Shown here one piece after another: positions 10,965 through 25,860 of a stretch of 64,000 nt of DNA; position 1 is the first letter of the stretch, and every line of letters starts with the position of its first letter. A program made the position numbers and the translations under genes. Below the pieces are notes generated by a model. The model was given only the letters and a program-made list of their open reading frames with translations. It was not told the DNA's origin and did not search any database. The stretch covers positions 3,100,001 through 3,164,000 of the forward strand of contig JARUPY010000605.1 of the NCBI GenBank assembly GCA_029817715.1, read 5' to 3'. The stretch is from Melastoma dodecandrum (lineage: Eukaryota > Streptophyta > Magnoliopsida > Myrtales > Melastomataceae).

Positions 10965-13900
10965 TTATGGGTTCCCGATATTCGCAACAAAAGGGACTAG
11001 TCTCTTGTAATCTCTCCTGCGACCCAGCGCGCAACTATCAAGGACACGTCCGAGGACCAGGCGTGTATTCCTCAAGGCAACTTCCTTTGGGGATAGCCCG
11101 GATTCGGTAGGACTGACTTGGGAAGGCACTGGGAAACCCATGGAGAATCCGGAACCCATGGAATATTGAAGAGGGCCGCTCCTGGCCTTGAATGACATTT
11201 GAGGAGCCAGAATCTTTTCCTCGTTGGGGAAGCCATTCTCACCGGATTCAGGGGGATGTGATCCCGTGAAGGTACTGCAGCTCTGCAAGAGCGCTTCCAG
11301 TACGCTCTGTGCTTCCCAGCACAACGTGCTTTCCACCAACTGGGAAACGATCGCGTACATGTGCGGACTCTGGGCAGAGTCCATGGGAGTATGTTGAAGC
11401 AACGCCTTAAGCATGAGGAGAATAACACGCTGATATTCCACAGGCCCTTTCTCTAGAAGCCGCAGAAGGTGGCCAAACGCCAGAGCAGAGTGCTTAGGAT
11501 ACCACTCGTTGCACAGAAGGGGAGATACGCACGCGAGAAGGTTATCAATGCTTTTGATTTCATTCCTGGAATAGGCCAGAAACACGGTTGCCAGATCTTC
11601 CAAAGACTTTGCCTGACACCATGCGGCAATATTCGAGGCGACAGAACAAGCTTTCTGGTACTGTTGTTGCAAAGGCGAAGTCGGGCCCGCATCGTTACTT
11701 AGTTGTAGGCAGAGCCATGGAAGCAAACCCGTAATGTGCATCAGGAGTCTCGTCTCGGAATCCCCAAATATCGAGTCACATGAGTGCACAGTGATCCGCG
11801 AGAGGACTTCAATAGACACGCCATGACTGACAGTGGACATAAGCCCTTTAAGCACCAGAGGCTGCACCCCTTCAAAAACAGGCAAAGTCCCACCAGATGA
11901 CGGGATATCTGCATGACTCCTCGAATATATTCGCTGATACTCTACCATGTCCGAGCCAGGGGTGTCGGGCTCGTCTCGAGGCATGCTAGACAATAGCACA
12001 TTCTCTGTGGTTCTATCTCGAAATGACAGGCGATCGATTATACGAGAGAAGAGCTCCAGCACCTGGCAATACACGTGCACAAAATCTGTGTGCATCATCG
12101 CTACACAGCCCCAAAAGAGCTGTGGGTAGAGTATCAACTTCTCAGGTTCCATGTTCTCTACCATCACTTGCAGAGTGAGAAGAATTTCCATGACGAATCC
12201 CAGAACTGGAGGCACTGGGTTTCCAAGACATCTGTGCAGACAGCGCAGTAGTAAAGCACAAGTATCACTTGTGACGCTAGGTCGGAGGGCACGGTAGATC
12301 TGGTGAGAACGACAGGCCAGATGTCTGGACGTGCACTCCATTGCCCATTTTAGCGCCTCGGCACCCCAAGTTTCTCGTAGATCTCCTTGGAAGAAGATTG
12401 CATCTACCATATTCTGAACCAATGAAGAGAGGAGAGCTGCGCTCGGAAGCTCTGTTCGAGTGACCGTGGGGTCCTCATTCTCCCACATCATATTTCCACG
12501 CTTCGACTGAACATATTTAATGAGACTAACGACCTGTTGCTTGTTTTCTCCATCACTATTTTCAACTTCGTAGAGCTCCAAATGCCGGCCAGCCAGAGAA
12601 TATAGCAGATTAACAAGCAAGTGTTGGCAATGTTCCAACACTATGTCTTCCGAGCTATCCATTGAAACAAATGTGACATGAAACAGCAGCGGTAGGTGCT
12701 CTCGGAAGTCCTCGTCGTTCTCATATGCAATTTCTGCAAGAAGAATCAAAGCTATATCTGCATGAGTAAGCGAGTGTTGCTGGTGTCCTTGCAGAGCTGA
12801 TCTCAGTTCTTTGGCATTTACACCATGGGCACCAACCCCAGAGGGGATGCCCTCTTCGGTGGAGTGTGGCGTATCAATGAAATAGTCTCCACTGTCTCGG
12901 GAAACATGGCGGCTCCTCAAACTCCCTGTTGAACTCCTGACACCCATCAATGGCCCTGACATATTGACCAATGCTGGAAGCAACTGACCAGAACGTCCTG
13001 CAGTCACTGGAACAATATTAAGTTCAGGAGGCATTGGGCTGAGAGGACCTGAGACACTTCGGCCGGTCACTGCCGCAGTTCGCCAGCTCAAAGTGCCACT
13101 AGTATTTCTAAGAGGACCATCGAGGGAACCCCGAACCAACAACGGCGACATGTGTGGTTGTGCTTCCACTAACGACGCCACTTGGGTTGCCGGAGGACCC
13201 TGGGAGAACTCCAATAAATAATTACCATTTGCATCGCTCTTATTCCCTGGCAAACCCAGTTCAATGCTATCCTCCAGCATTCTCTGCGACAGTTGAAAGA
13301 CTAAGTGGTCGATAGTCCGCTGTGGACATATACGAGCTAAGTACAGACTAACACGCTTCGCAACAGAGAAATACGTAGCAAATGCACCACTTATTTCTGC
13401 AGATGCATTTGAATCACAATCCTCAATCCCCTTTGTTATCAAGAAATCAAGAACCGGACTGATATTCCGAGCTTTACTAGCAATTGTACTCCATAGCTTC
13501 TCAATTTCATCGGGAAATTGGTCACCATGGCGCCAAGTCACGTAGTAAAGACTTTTCAACAACCTCTCACTCCAACCTGAGTCCTTGAGTTTCCAGAAAT
13601 TAAGGTTCTCAATCCATGGAGCCATGCAAGTTAAAACCTGATGTTGTGCTATGATGTCGACAGCGTCAAGTTGCCTCTGCATAATCTCCTCGCATAGAAG
13701 CTGGCTCAATTCAGGATGATCTTTGGCCAATTTGCACGATAGCTTATACTGGAACTGCTGGTAAGAGTCAGGAAGGTTACCCACCACAGCAGCACGGTAG
13801 CCCCCAGAACCCTCCAGACCGTCCTCTGCCCACTCACGATCTGAAAGTGTCTCTAGCATTTGCAGTGCATCATCCCGGATTTGCCGTGACGGATCCACCA

Positions 13901-16900
13901 CCTTATAGAGAATCAGACTCAATAGTCTCTGGATCTCGCATTTCGGTATTTCTTGGCGCATGTAGACTTCAGCCAAGACGCTGAAGTATCCATCAGCAAT
14001 GGCGGGATCAGAGTAATAACACTGGTGAAAAGCAACAGGTTTGTCAGAGCAATTCTAAAGCAAATAGCAGAAGTTAGACTGTCAGACTGGGATGAACAAT
14101 ACTTATTAGAACTAGTAAAAAATATGTAAATAATCATGGAACACAACTCAGAGGTGAGGACACTTCTGCTGCACAGAACAGGGAAAATTTGAGATGTCCT
14201 GATCTTGGACCAACTTTTTTCCAAGAAAGTCAACTGGACTAGCTAGGGGTGGCCTTTTGGAGCAACAGTAGTCAGGAAATCAGTTATTTTCAACTTGTAA
14301 ATCCAGCCACACTCGGCAGATGGCCATTGAGTAAGCAACAGAGCGGGTTTCACCTTATCACTAGCATCAGAAGCCAAAAAAGACAAAGGTAGCAGAGATG
14401 TAGACTATACCTGATCAATACATGCAGGGAAGAGGTCCAAATTAGTGAGGAGAAGATTCTTTAATGCCACCTTAGCCAAAGCAACACGAAGATGTCCACC
14501 TCTGTTACGACCAGCAGTACCTCTTGCACCATCTACTGTATATTTGGAATAAGAGGGAGTTCGTGGATCTGCTGGTGAATAACCAAAAGGGGCCCTTGTG
14601 CTAGGTTCCATGAACAAACTATTTATCCAGGAAATTACCCTGCCACTCATTTTTCTTGCATTGTCATCAAAACAAGGTCCGTATAAAAGAGAAGCCATTG
14701 CATTCATTGAGGCCCACTGAATTGCCTCGACCTGTTCACTCACCTCCCTATCAAAAGATAGTTTGTCGACGGATTCTTTTGAACGAGAATGCTGAGAGGA
14801 CTTGTAACGCTCCACCTCACGTCGATAGTCATTTGCACCATCTTGACCCCATGTGCTGCCTGACTCATCACACCAAGTAAGAAGCATATCAAACAGCTTT
14901 TTCCGTGTTCTAAGGTCAAATTTCTCCGACCTTGATTCCACGAACTCGGGAGCAAGGGTCCTTAATATAGAAGCAAGTGCATAACGCAGAGGCTGCATTT
15001 CTTGAAAGCTCTCAACAGGTGATGTAGTAATTTGTCTGACAGTTTCATCGATGAACTTCAGATAATGGAGACGGAATGCAGGTTTACGAGCCAACATGCC
15101 TGGCCAGATATTCTCAGCCACTTTACGATATATATTAGCAATGTGGGTACGGAGTTCTTCACGCCGTACCTTCTGTGTCTGTAACATCAAAGAAATTTCC
15201 AAGTTTAACTTCACAATTTAAAATACCAGTCTATCACATAAAAATTCCAGGCCAAAAACCTTGCCTGGAAATTGATCATAAATATTATTAACAAAAACTT
15301 GCGTTGTCTGGAAATTATAATAAACATAGATGGGACCCAGAAGCCAAAGGAAGATCAACCACTGAGGGGTACCTTCCATTTTGGTTTCCCCTCTGTTTCC
15401 AGTGAAATCTCCTCCATAAAAGATGACAGCTCTGCGAACATAATTTCACAAGCTTCGAGATGAGAGTGACCCAGGGCCATCGTAGCTGCATGCTGAGGGT
15501 GAAAAGGAAAATGGGCAGGAGAATTAGTGGATGGAACACGAAACTTGAAGATAGTTCATGACAGATTGACATTTCCATACAATGAAACAAGTACACAATT
15601 CCACAGTCCATCAGATTAAGGAACATGTCATTTCATTGTTAACCAAAGCAAATCATCAAATAAACTCAATCGAGCCTTCCAGACATCAGACAATGATACA
15701 TATTTCAGTGGAAATGGATTGGCGAATAATTTAAGAGATAACAGGAAAACCTAAAAAGAAGGGAATTCACTGGGTTGAAAATTTCAGCCAAAAACAGAGA
15801 CTAAACCTATTTCTGGTGGAAAAAATTTGGCAAAAATTTCTCTCTCAAAGTTCAGCTGTTAAGTTCATTGTCAGAATCCAAGGAAATCAAGACATATAAA
15901 AAGGCATAATAAATTGTAATAATTGTTTCCCAAGGTAGATTGCCAGATCCGTTATTTTGAGGATAGACTCACTGTGTAAGCTTCCGATCCGGTTTTTAAA
16001 GAGGAGAAAATGAGATGGTAAAAGTCCTTGGTTGCTCCAAAGAAACCAGGTTCACGACTATCGGGTGGACAAGAGCACAGAAACATGGCATACATGAGCC
16101 ATTGATCTAGCTTATTCTCCATATCTTGTGTCTGGCTGGCTTTTCCGCCCATATCAACTGGTGTAATATGCAATAGGCGTTGCATCACTTCAACCCTGCA
16201 AATGGAAAATCTCATCATTAATTTCACAAAAATTGTGGGTCATTAATCAAAATGGACAAAAGTAAATTAATAACTCTATTTTTGCAACCTAGAAGATGCA
16301 TATGGGTAGAAACAAGAACTTGAGCCGATCAAGTTTACCACACACTGAAGTACACAGAGAACGAGATGACCATTGAAAGAACTAGACACAAAAGAATTAC
16401 GAGCAAAAGCTAAAATTCGGAAGTAATATCCATTGTATGCATCATATTAATCCTTCAAATATCCTGTCATTAGATGTGACAAAAATTGCAGCCATGTGTA
16501 GCAAAACAGAATTGAAGATTCAAAAGGAAAAAAAAATCACTCGCCAGAAGAAAATATATCTCAATAAGAATTTTGATGAAAACATGCTTAGAACTTGAAA
16601 GAATGAACTGTTATACTTACTTTGCCCCTTGAACAGAGCTGGGACAGAGTTCAGCAGCATATTTAACAAGTTCACTAAGGCAACGAGCCCATCTATTCTT
16701 ATCAGGACTATCAAAAATTATTGACTGAAGGGTCACATCGGGAGGAATTGCATCTGATTCACGTCGTAAATCAAAGGGACGCCCTGAATCCCAGTAGCAG
16801 CTCTGAACAATTTCATCCTGCAGACCGTTCAAGATGGTGAGGAACTTAAGCATTGCAATCTAATAAAAACCGAGACGAACTCGAAAAAATGAGAAATAGT

Positions 16901-19900
16901 AAAAATATAAAAACTACCCCACCCCATGCTCTTCCAGGACGTCAATTATAAATATCTGCTGCAGATCATGAATGAGAAGCTCTTCTGATCGATCTCCTAG
17001 AGAGAGGATTCGTATGTCATTCCTCAAGGCACGAACACAACGCAATAACTCCAGTGCTGTATGCCTTATCTGGCTATCAACTGAACTGAGAAAGATGAGA
17101 CCAACAGCATCAATTTCAGAAGCATGGAATTCAATGGTCTCTGTTGAATGATGGAATGAAGGCTTCTTCAACCCCTCAGATTCCTGCTCTGAACTCTTCA
17201 CCTCAATTACACTAGATCCAAGACCGTCATCGGCCAAACAGGCTCGCCAAAAACGCATTAGTTCTAATAGACGTCCCAGGGATGTCTGAATAAGCAGCGG
17301 GAACTCATCGGGAAGATGCAGAATAAAGTTGGCCATCCCCCTCATGACAGCAAAACGACGATGAGGTAGATATCTCACAATCCTATTGAGTACTTGAACT
17401 GCTTCCTCTCGAACCCCTGGGTCAATGCTTATACCATGTTGAGGTATTATTTCAGTGATTTTGTCACTTCGACCAACTTCTTCAATCAGATAAGGTATGC
17501 ACTTTAGAACGGACCTAAATAGTGATCCTTGTGCCTTGTCCTTTGTTACAGCATCTAGAAGTTACCACAAATTCAAAGAAAGGTATTTAAAAAGTAATAG
17601 TGCAATGCAGCCAGCATGCAAACCCAAAACAGACGATTTTTTAGTTGATTCTAGGAAATAAACTAAGGGCTGTGAAAGAGCTTTAAAAGTTGTTTCCATT
17701 TTTCATATATTAGAATTGGAGTTGCAAAAGTTTGACGTAAGCCATGCAGAACATGAGTGAGAATCATATATTGATCAGCTGCACTGTGGATAATACCCAC
17801 ATAAAATATAACTTTAAAGCCTAGAGCTAAAAACAAGAAAAAAAGAAAGACACTTCATGCATAACATACCTATAGTGGTTCTGGAAGCAGTTAAAAGTGC
17901 TTGCCCATAGATTCTGTGGCAAGATCTCAAAATCAACTCAATAGCAGCTTTAACCTTTGGGATGTAATGACCAATGTCATGACCTTATTGCAAATTATGT
18001 CAAGAATAAATCAAGTTAAATATTAAACAGTTGAGGTTATCGGAAAGGAAAATGAAGATATGATCGTTGGCATACCTTTGAAAATTTCAAGACCAACATG
18101 CTGGCCTGAAGGTGTCATCACTATGGTAAGCAGTGCTCTAAGTCCAATAACCTTGGCTTCACTGGGACTATCTTGCTTAAGCAGTTCTAACACCATGTGG
18201 TTCATGGCAAAATCAAGGTTGTGCTCGGCTATAGTTACACAAAACTCTACGAGTTTATCATGCTGCGCATCCTGGGTGAGCATCCCCTTCTTCAAAACAG
18301 TCAAAAGTTGGGATGTAACACTATCCAGGTAGTCCCATCGGCGATTTTGGGCATGGCTAGATGCATAAACACTCAAGTAAAATCTCATAACCCGATGAAG
18401 ACAATCCAATGCCATGAACCGATGAGGTTTATCCTGATAATATTAGGAAAAAAGATCAACAACACACACCATATAGAAAACAAAATAGCACCCAATACAT
18501 ATTTCTCCATTATGACGGCATCATGGAAAGTAAATGCTACTAGACTTACCCTGAGCAGTTTATAGAGTTGCTCCATGTGTGAACTTAAGGTACTGTTGAA
18601 AGTTTGAGGATCTCCAAGACATAGAAGAAGAGTTACCAGGGGGTAGCCCACCTAGTACATAGTAAAAGCATATGTGAGGTTCCTTTTTTTTCTTGTGGGG
18701 GGGGGGGGGGATTACAAAGGGTTTTCACTAAAAAACTTTCATTAAATTTTCAACAAACAACTCAATCATACAAGAGGAATTGATAATTCAAAAGCTATTT
18801 TTGAAAAAAAAAATAAATGGTCAAATACGCTTTGAACCATCCATGAGAGAATCCAACCCAGAAGTAGGCAACAAGAGACATCGCATCAATACAATACAAG
18901 TCAGTGCATGTGAAACTAAAGAAGTCGATAACAACATGGTAAGATAGAAAATCACAAAAATTGCTTACTGCAATGTGTTTGCTTTGTTTGTCCATCCATT
19001 GCATGAGTTGACCCCTTATTCGAGTAACAGCATCATACCACAGTGCTAGTGCAGGCTCAACACCAGATGGAGGCCAATGGCATTTCCCCCCATCCGCAAG
19101 TGGTGCTAGGATGTTTGAAAGCATGTTGCAAAGTGCATGATGCAGTTCACTTTTCCGTTTATGTGGAGCCCTGATGAGAGGGTTGGCTTTTGCCACAAAT
19201 GAGGCTGATGCATTCAGTCCACCCTCAGTTTTAACCTGAAAAGCAACTTATTATAACCTTATAGGCTTATTACTCTGAGAAAACAGATCTTTCACTCACC
19301 CCCAGTTTCAAGTAGCGCATCCCATTAATTATGCTTAGAGTTTCACTCCGGGCAACACTACTATCAATAGAACGAGTCTTGAGTTCATCAAAAAAACGCT
19401 CTGTCACTGAACTAAACCTGCACCAGGAGAAAAAAATAGTTGCATCGTTCGTTAGCCATTCTTTCAATTATGAGGCAAACATTCGGTCATATTCAGCACA
19501 AGAATCTGCTAGAGTATTGATTTTAGCTATAATGGAGAAAATGCAGAAACCTATCAAAGTACAGCCACCAGAAGCCATATTATATGATCACGGCTCATAG
19601 ATTCACCAACACACCCCTCCCCCCGAGGGGGGACTGAGGCTTTCCATATTATAAACCTATTGATTTGAAAGGAGGAATTTGGTGGGGTATTGTATTAATT
19701 GGCGACAATGATAACTTTCAATTAGGGAGGGAAGAGTATAATAATGATATGCGGATGGACGATAATGCTGTTGCAAGATGATAATTAAAAAGGTTTTTTG
19801 TATTAGATTTTCACATTTACTGTAAACAAAAAATATAGATATTTTTTTAAGTATACAAGAATATAGGAATCCCAAAGAGGAGGAAGAACAGTAATATAAA

Positions 19901-21981
19901 TTGCCAAATACCTGATCCGAGATAAGGCACCCAAAAGTTGTGCAACTAAATCTAGCAGGAGTCCCCGCAAGTCGACTAGTGAGGGGTATTCAACCTGACT
20001 TACGACCCTGAAAATAAGTTTTAGAACGTGTAAATCTGAAAAACATGACAATTTCACGATAAACCATATAGAGGCAACATAAGTGTTACTTGTGATCAAG
20101 GGAAATATGACGAAGACACAATGTTTGGTGCGAAAGGATAAAACAAAACATATTACATGCCCACCCAAAATGGTGTACTTTCATCCATTCTCATCAACTC
20201 GCAAAATTGCACACAAAGCAACTGAAACTCGTCATGTTCACCCCAATTTAGTAAAGAACACATCCATTAATATCGATTAGCAACTGAAGCAACATCAACA
20301 AGCCATACCTATCAGCATTGATGAGCCAATCAAAGACAAAATTTTCAAGACCCTTCCAGAGGTTCTCTGCGATGAAGAGATCACTCATCACATCCATCCC
20401 AAAGGAAATAAATAGCAGTATGATTATATCACCAAAAGTCACCAGCATGTTTTCATGTTCTAATCTAAAACCAACCTGTTAGCCCTTCTTGAGGACAGCA
20501 CTCCACGAAGCGAATACATGCGGAACAAAAGATGCATTCCACTGCTAGCTGAGACAGAATTATAAACCATTTATCACAGCTTTAGTTGGGATAATGGAAG
20601 AGATTTCACTAAAATAAGCATTAGACTAAATAAGCTTATGGTTCCCTCAACATACAATCACTCCCTACAACAAATCAACAAAAGCAATTATGAATACTTT
20701 ATTACTAAAAATCCATATACTCCTTTTTGGGGAGGAGAGGGATAAAGTTTCAGTCCAAATATTGAGTCACATGAAGCCTCATTCATTTAAGAGAAAAAAT
20801 ACACTGTAATATGACGAGTCAGCATACCTTCCTCTGAAAAGTTGATGCGTCATTTGCTCCTTTAGGAGATTCACTACATGAAGCCCATAAAGAAAATTGT
20901 CGGTTATATAGATAATAAAATGCAACGGGAAGTTCCATTGAGGGAGAAAGAGGACATAACAGATGACTGAGTTAGTCGGCCTAATTAGAAGATAATGCCA
21001 TGTTTGTCAAAGTATTCATGGCATGGATGTACCCACTTTCATTAGTAAGAATGCAAATTAATAAGACTGATATTAAACAAGTGAAGACACATTACCTCTC
21101 CCTCCACCTAAGAAGTGCTTCCAAAAGCGGTATAGGTGTATGACGAGCGACCATAGCCAAAGAATCAAGCACTTGTTCATAGGCAGGGTCAGATGGCCGA
21201 AGGTACTGCCCATCCTGCAAAGATTCTCACGTCAAAAAAATGAAATAGCTGAGAAATGACTCAAATGAGACATTATTTAGCGCCAACTACAAAAACATCA
21301 GTTCAAGTTATGTCAGAAACCAGAACACGATACACAGCAAAGTAAGCATTTATCAATCTCCTATGGCTTGGTTCTGCTCACAAACTACTGACGAGATCCC
21401 AATCATTTCCTGCCTAACCCCCATTCTTCCACGGTGAGTTGCGCCAATCCCACAACATCTCCAATCAATCTAATTCTACAGTTCCTGCACTTGTTTATCG
21501 AAATTCCAATCCCAGGTTCGAAAATCATATCTGCCCAAAACCAGCAGCTCTTTCTCTAATCTGGACATACTCCATCCACTCTTCTCGAGTAATCAAACAT
21601 CTCATGAGATGAACAGTCCCCCCGTTTACTTAACCAATACATTACGCCCAGCTAACACTTGTTCGTCCAACGACTAGATTTCAAATTACTACCAGAAAGC
21701 GTCTTCCCCCTCGAGGATAATCAGTGTCAGCCGAAAACGAACACTCGTATCTTCAACAAATGCGTGTTCACACAGGGGCCGAGAATTTCCTTTCCAAAAA
21801 ATTACAATTATTGACTGCTAAAATCCTCCACATTTAGAAATGCGAAAACCTAATTCCCTCTCAACAAGCGAATCCAGGGAGAAACCTGAGCCTGGGCGGT
21901 CTCGATGCGACGCCTGGCGAGCGGAAGGAACCGCTGCAGCAGCGCATCCACGATCAGCTTCGCTGCGCTTCCCGCCTTCAT
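10965..21981 (-). CDS. Furry/Tao3/Mor2-like cell-morphogenesis ARM-repeat protein
   Basis: Seventeen exons join in frame to 2147 residues: 21886-21981, 21096-21214, 20828-20873, 20476-20548, 20309-20366, 19912-20007, 19300-19417, 18969-19235, 18550-18651, 18076-18433, 17870-17983, 16923-17554, 16621-16817, 15973-16195, 15373-15492, 14411-15178 and 10965-14021. Landmarks are [20 protein letters not shown] at the start, [43 protein letters not shown], and [18 protein letters not shown] at the end. The length is close to that of Arabidopsis At5g15680. Furry, Tao3/Pag1 and Mor2 are giant HEAT/ARM scaffold proteins that work with NDR/LATS-type kinases in polarised growth; the plant role is inferred from that family. 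All splice sites are GT-AG. The donor after exon 12 (GTGGGG) is weak but is the only one that keeps frame. No stop or frameshift was found. Confidence 0.93.
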
Positions 21982-22079
21982 CGGTCGAACCCTTCAGTTA
22001 CGACGGAATCCGATCCCCGGCGAGATCGACACCGCACCAAAGAAACATCGCCTTCCTTTTCCCTTTTCCTTTTTTTTAG

Positions 22080-23135
22080 GCTATTATAATCGGACAGAAG
22101 AGGAAGGTCAATGAGAAAAAACTTAATAATCATTTTAAAAAGAGACAAGACAAAAAGACATAGTTAAAGAACAAACGATGATAACGAGGGAAAACACATT
22201 TTCTAGTTGGAATCCAAATACGAATACATAAAATACAATACTAAAAACAAACATGTAATTCCTGATAAAATGTGTTGGATACTTTATATGATTAACTAAA
22301 ATTAAAATAATATTTTTATTATTTATAAACTCTCCCCAAACAATCTTTCACAATTTTTTTTTATAAAACATACGATAATATTTCATTTTGTGAGTTTATC
22401 TATTTCCATTTACATAGGACTGAAGTTGCTAAATGCAGCATAGTAATTCATTAAAAAATATCATAATGTTCATCCTAAATTTATATAATTAGTGAGGGAA
22501 AGAAAAAAACAAAAATTAAGAATTTCATGCTAAAAAATCTCCTTTGAACTCATCCCATCTACACCATCTTAATGATATCGGCAAAAAAAAAATCCATTTA
22601 GTTTGTAACTATTGTAGATAATAACATGGTATGTGTAAAAATCACATCATTGAATAAAATGAGTATTTGAATGGTTATGTATGTTCATGGAAACTAACTT
22701 AAGATAATTATTGGAAATTGGAGATGATTATCATCAAGGGAACACAACCCCTTGTGGTTGAAGTTCACACCTTTAGGCAAATAAATATGGCTCTTTGTTT
22801 TGAAGAGTTGCTTCATGAAGAAACTTATCTCATTGTTTGAACATGAATACTTATGAAATGATGTGAGTCATCCTGATGTTTATTTAAGACACAACGATTG
22901 TGGAAAGTATGGATATTGACTTTCACATTAGAAACTCCAAAAGTTATAAATATCATCTTCCTTTTGAGATTTTTATTGGAACACTCTGTTTTCAGAGTCT
23001 TCATGACTCCTGTAAGGATGTTAGGCGGCTATAACTTCATAATAGAGGCGAATAATTCCTTAAAGAGAGTATCGAATACCATCTTTCTACTGACATTCCA
23101 TTTCAAACCGGATTCCCGCATTGTTCTTTAATTTG
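22080..23135. other. AT-rich intergenic region upstream of the Furry-like gene
   Basis: Beyond the probable Furry 5' UTR (21982 to about 22080), which is purine/pyrimidine skewed, the DNA is AT-rich. Only short frames occur, such as 22898-23131, and none has recognisable protein features. It may be decayed transposon sequence. Confidence 0.4.
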
Positions 23136-23137
23136 GT

Positions 23138-23457
23138 ATACTCAATAAAATCAAATTGCCAGATTAGATGATTAATGCCAAATTTCTACAATTAGTGTAT
23201 GGAATATTTCTCCATCTTTAAAAAAAACAAACAAAATTATGTACTAAATATTTCTACACTTATTGGTCGACAATCCCTTCTCAATAGGATAACCGAATTT
23301 GGGGAAAATACGACAATCCAATTGAGAACGGATGCCGACGGATAAGTGTAGAAATATTTAGTACATAACTTCGATGGAGAAATATTTCGTACACTCCGAA
23401 TTAATCATAGAAAGTTGGCATTAACCAACTAATCCGTCAATCCAGATTTTATATAGA
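23138..23457. repeat. Long inverted repeat (foldback element)
   Basis: The left arm, about 23138-23310, and the right arm, about 23320-23457, are reverse complements with small gaps. Shared blocks are TTAATGCCAA, GAAATATTTCTCCATC / ATGGAATATTTCTCCATC, and TATGTACTAAATATTTCTACACTTAT. The arms nearly meet, so single-stranded DNA or RNA from here would form a long hairpin. I could not find a target duplication. Part of the central sequence recurs, diverged, at about 23490-23580 (AATCCTTTCTCATTAGAATTG), which suggests a second damaged copy directly alongside. Confidence 0.7.
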
Positions 23458-25061
23458 ATTAATTCGTCAGGAAGGCATATTATCGGTAGAGGGCAGGATT
23501 GCCGACTTAAGGCTTGAACAAGCAATCCTTTCTCATTAGAATTGCCGGATTTGTGTTAAATACGGCCATCAAGTCCAGATCACCCAAGCTACCAATTGAA
23601 AAAGAAAATTCATATCCATTTGAAAAACAAATTCGGGGAACAAATATTTCGCAAAGTTTTACCGAATCTTAACCAAATCTTTGAAGATTTGGCAAAATCT
23701 TGAAACACTTTTAGATAAGCTTTTGATTTGAATATTTCTATTCTCTCTACGAGTCCACGTCGTCGAAAAAAAATGCATAATAATATTTTACAAAATCAAA
23801 TTTCAAGCAAAATATCCGACAAAATTTGATATTTTCAACAAAATCATGCAAACCGAAGGCTTCGAAATTTTCCAAACCCTTTTATTAGTTTTACAAAAAT
23901 ATCCTCGCAAACCATCTATTTACAGTTTGAAAAGATTTATCTAAAATAAAAGCATATCCATTAGAACTAACTATACTGAAAACTCAGTTTTACCGTATGA
24001 TTACTTTAATATTTATTTTAATCAAATAAAATGATATAAAAAATTAAATTTTAAATGTAATGAAGGTTAATAAATTTTGATCATGGGCTTTAGTCTTTTG
24101 AAGGGTATAAGTTCGACGGACATGGAAGAGCTGGTTCATAGGGCGTGCAATTATGGGACCGATGGCTTCTTTCCTTGTTGCGCTCATTCACTCTGGTGGT
24201 AAGTGGTAACAACTTGTAAAAATAATTACAAAATTTTGAATTTTATATGGAAATTTATTCTTAAATATCAACGTATTTACTTTTTAAAAAAATACAGCCA
24301 CACTTGTTGATAATATGAAAGCATGAGGGAGATAATATATGTATGTAAACGATTTTCTTGATTAAAATTTCTGATTTAAAAATCAGAAATTTTTTTATAA
24401 AAATCAGATTTTTTTATGAGTAGATTATTAATTCTCATTTATTGTTAACACGATAATTTATATCTATTTCTTAATTTAATTTTAGAAAATATCACAATTT
24501 CTACGTGGGAGTATCTGATTTTTCTTAAAGTATGTTTTAGAAAAATCAATCTCTTTAGTCGTTATTATTCTTCTATGTAATCTTACCAAATCTTATATTA
24601 TATTTTTTTTTTTGTTATATCACGGTTTGTAATATATATATATACGTCCTAACTACCTATCCTTACATATATACAAAAATTCACGGGTGGCTGTAATGGT
24701 TCCAGTTCCTCATCCTCCTTCCAGTCCAGGTGCTCAAGAAAATTGTCGATCGGAGTGTGCCCTACTAACATGGAAGGAGGAAGATGGACTGGAACTACTA
24801 CGATCAATCCGCGATTCCTACGGTTACGTCGGCCCGACGTAGGGAAGAAGAAAATTCACGTTCGAGCCATATGAGATGAAAATGCATTCCGATAAGGTTC
24901 GATCCCGACCTGTTTGTGAGATGTGGCTACAAATCTTTTCATCCTACCATTCGTGGAATGACGCCAAAATGATCTAGAAATACCAAAACTAAATGGCCAA
25001 ATAATTTGATCTTGGAAAAAATAACTAATTCTTTCTGGAGTTTCATGCCATCCCAGCTAAA

Positions 25062-25080
25062 CCGATATATATATATATAT

Positions 25081-25123
<43 letters not shown>

Positions 25124-25126
25124 TTT
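25062..25126. repeat. (AT)n followed by (TTTA)n microsatellite
   Basis: About nine AT dinucleotides run straight into about twelve TTTA units inside block S/R of the repeat array. It explains the artefactual Leu/Phe/Ile/Tyr-rich frame at 25006-25200. Similar but shorter AT tracts lie near 25230 and 30293. Confidence 0.9.
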
Positions 25127-25739
25127 TCATCCTTTTTTTATTAATGTTTTATTTTATGTTTGTTATCCAATTAATTGTGAGAGAATGGCAATATTACTAA
25201 ATATTACTATATACGGGAGCTTTACCTATATATATATATATATATATTCAACCATCTCCAATTTATAAATATAGACATCCCAAATTAATTACATAGTTCA
25301 ACCCTAAATTCAATATCAAATTAAGTCTTGCTCCGTGGTAAAATAAGAACTCTTAAAAGAAAATCATCCCTAAATCAAAACAATATGAACACGACAAGGA
25401 AAATGTTTCAATCGCTAAATTAATATACTTTTAGATAATACAATAGTTTATTTGAAATTCATTTAAATATAAGATTCTACCTCTAGAATTCATCTCACAA
25501 AATCTCGTTACACAAAAATATGAAGTTCTTTTTATGTGTCCTTATTACATCTCTAGTCCTCCTTCAGGAGTGCTATCATTATACGCATACAACTAACTGC
25601 TCGGAACAGTCCGTCGTGAAAACTCAAAATAATCGATCGGTTTCTAATATTTTATGAAAACGATTATATTATGAAAGCATGTCGGCCAGAGTAGTTTCAC
25701 GAAATCTAATATGATATTTTGTTGGTTATATCTAGTTTT

Positions 25740-25860
25740 CATTTTTTTTTAATTCTTTTCATTTTTTTACCTGGCGAGGCGTGAACCCTCGACCTTTGGC
25801 TCTGATACCACTGTTATACAGTAGCAGCCTTATACTATATATTTTCATTTTCAACATCAC
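25740..25860 (-). mobile_element. LTR-retrotransposon remnant: tRNA-Met primer-binding site
   Basis: On the minus strand, bases 25810-25798 read TGGTATCAGAGCC, the classic complement of the 3' end of initiator tRNA-Met used as primer-binding site by plant Copia-type elements. Just upstream on that strand is CTGTATAACA, as expected for an LTR ending in CA with a one-base spacer. A purine-rich tract lies on the far side (plus-strand T runs at 25740-25770). No gag or pol frame is present. The flanking array units Q-R-S could be the two LTRs, which would leave an internal domain of only about 120 bp. Confidence 0.6.

Noticed and set aside
25006..25200. 64-codon plus frame with Leu-Phe-Ile-Tyr repeats
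   Set aside because: Produced by the TTTA microsatellite.
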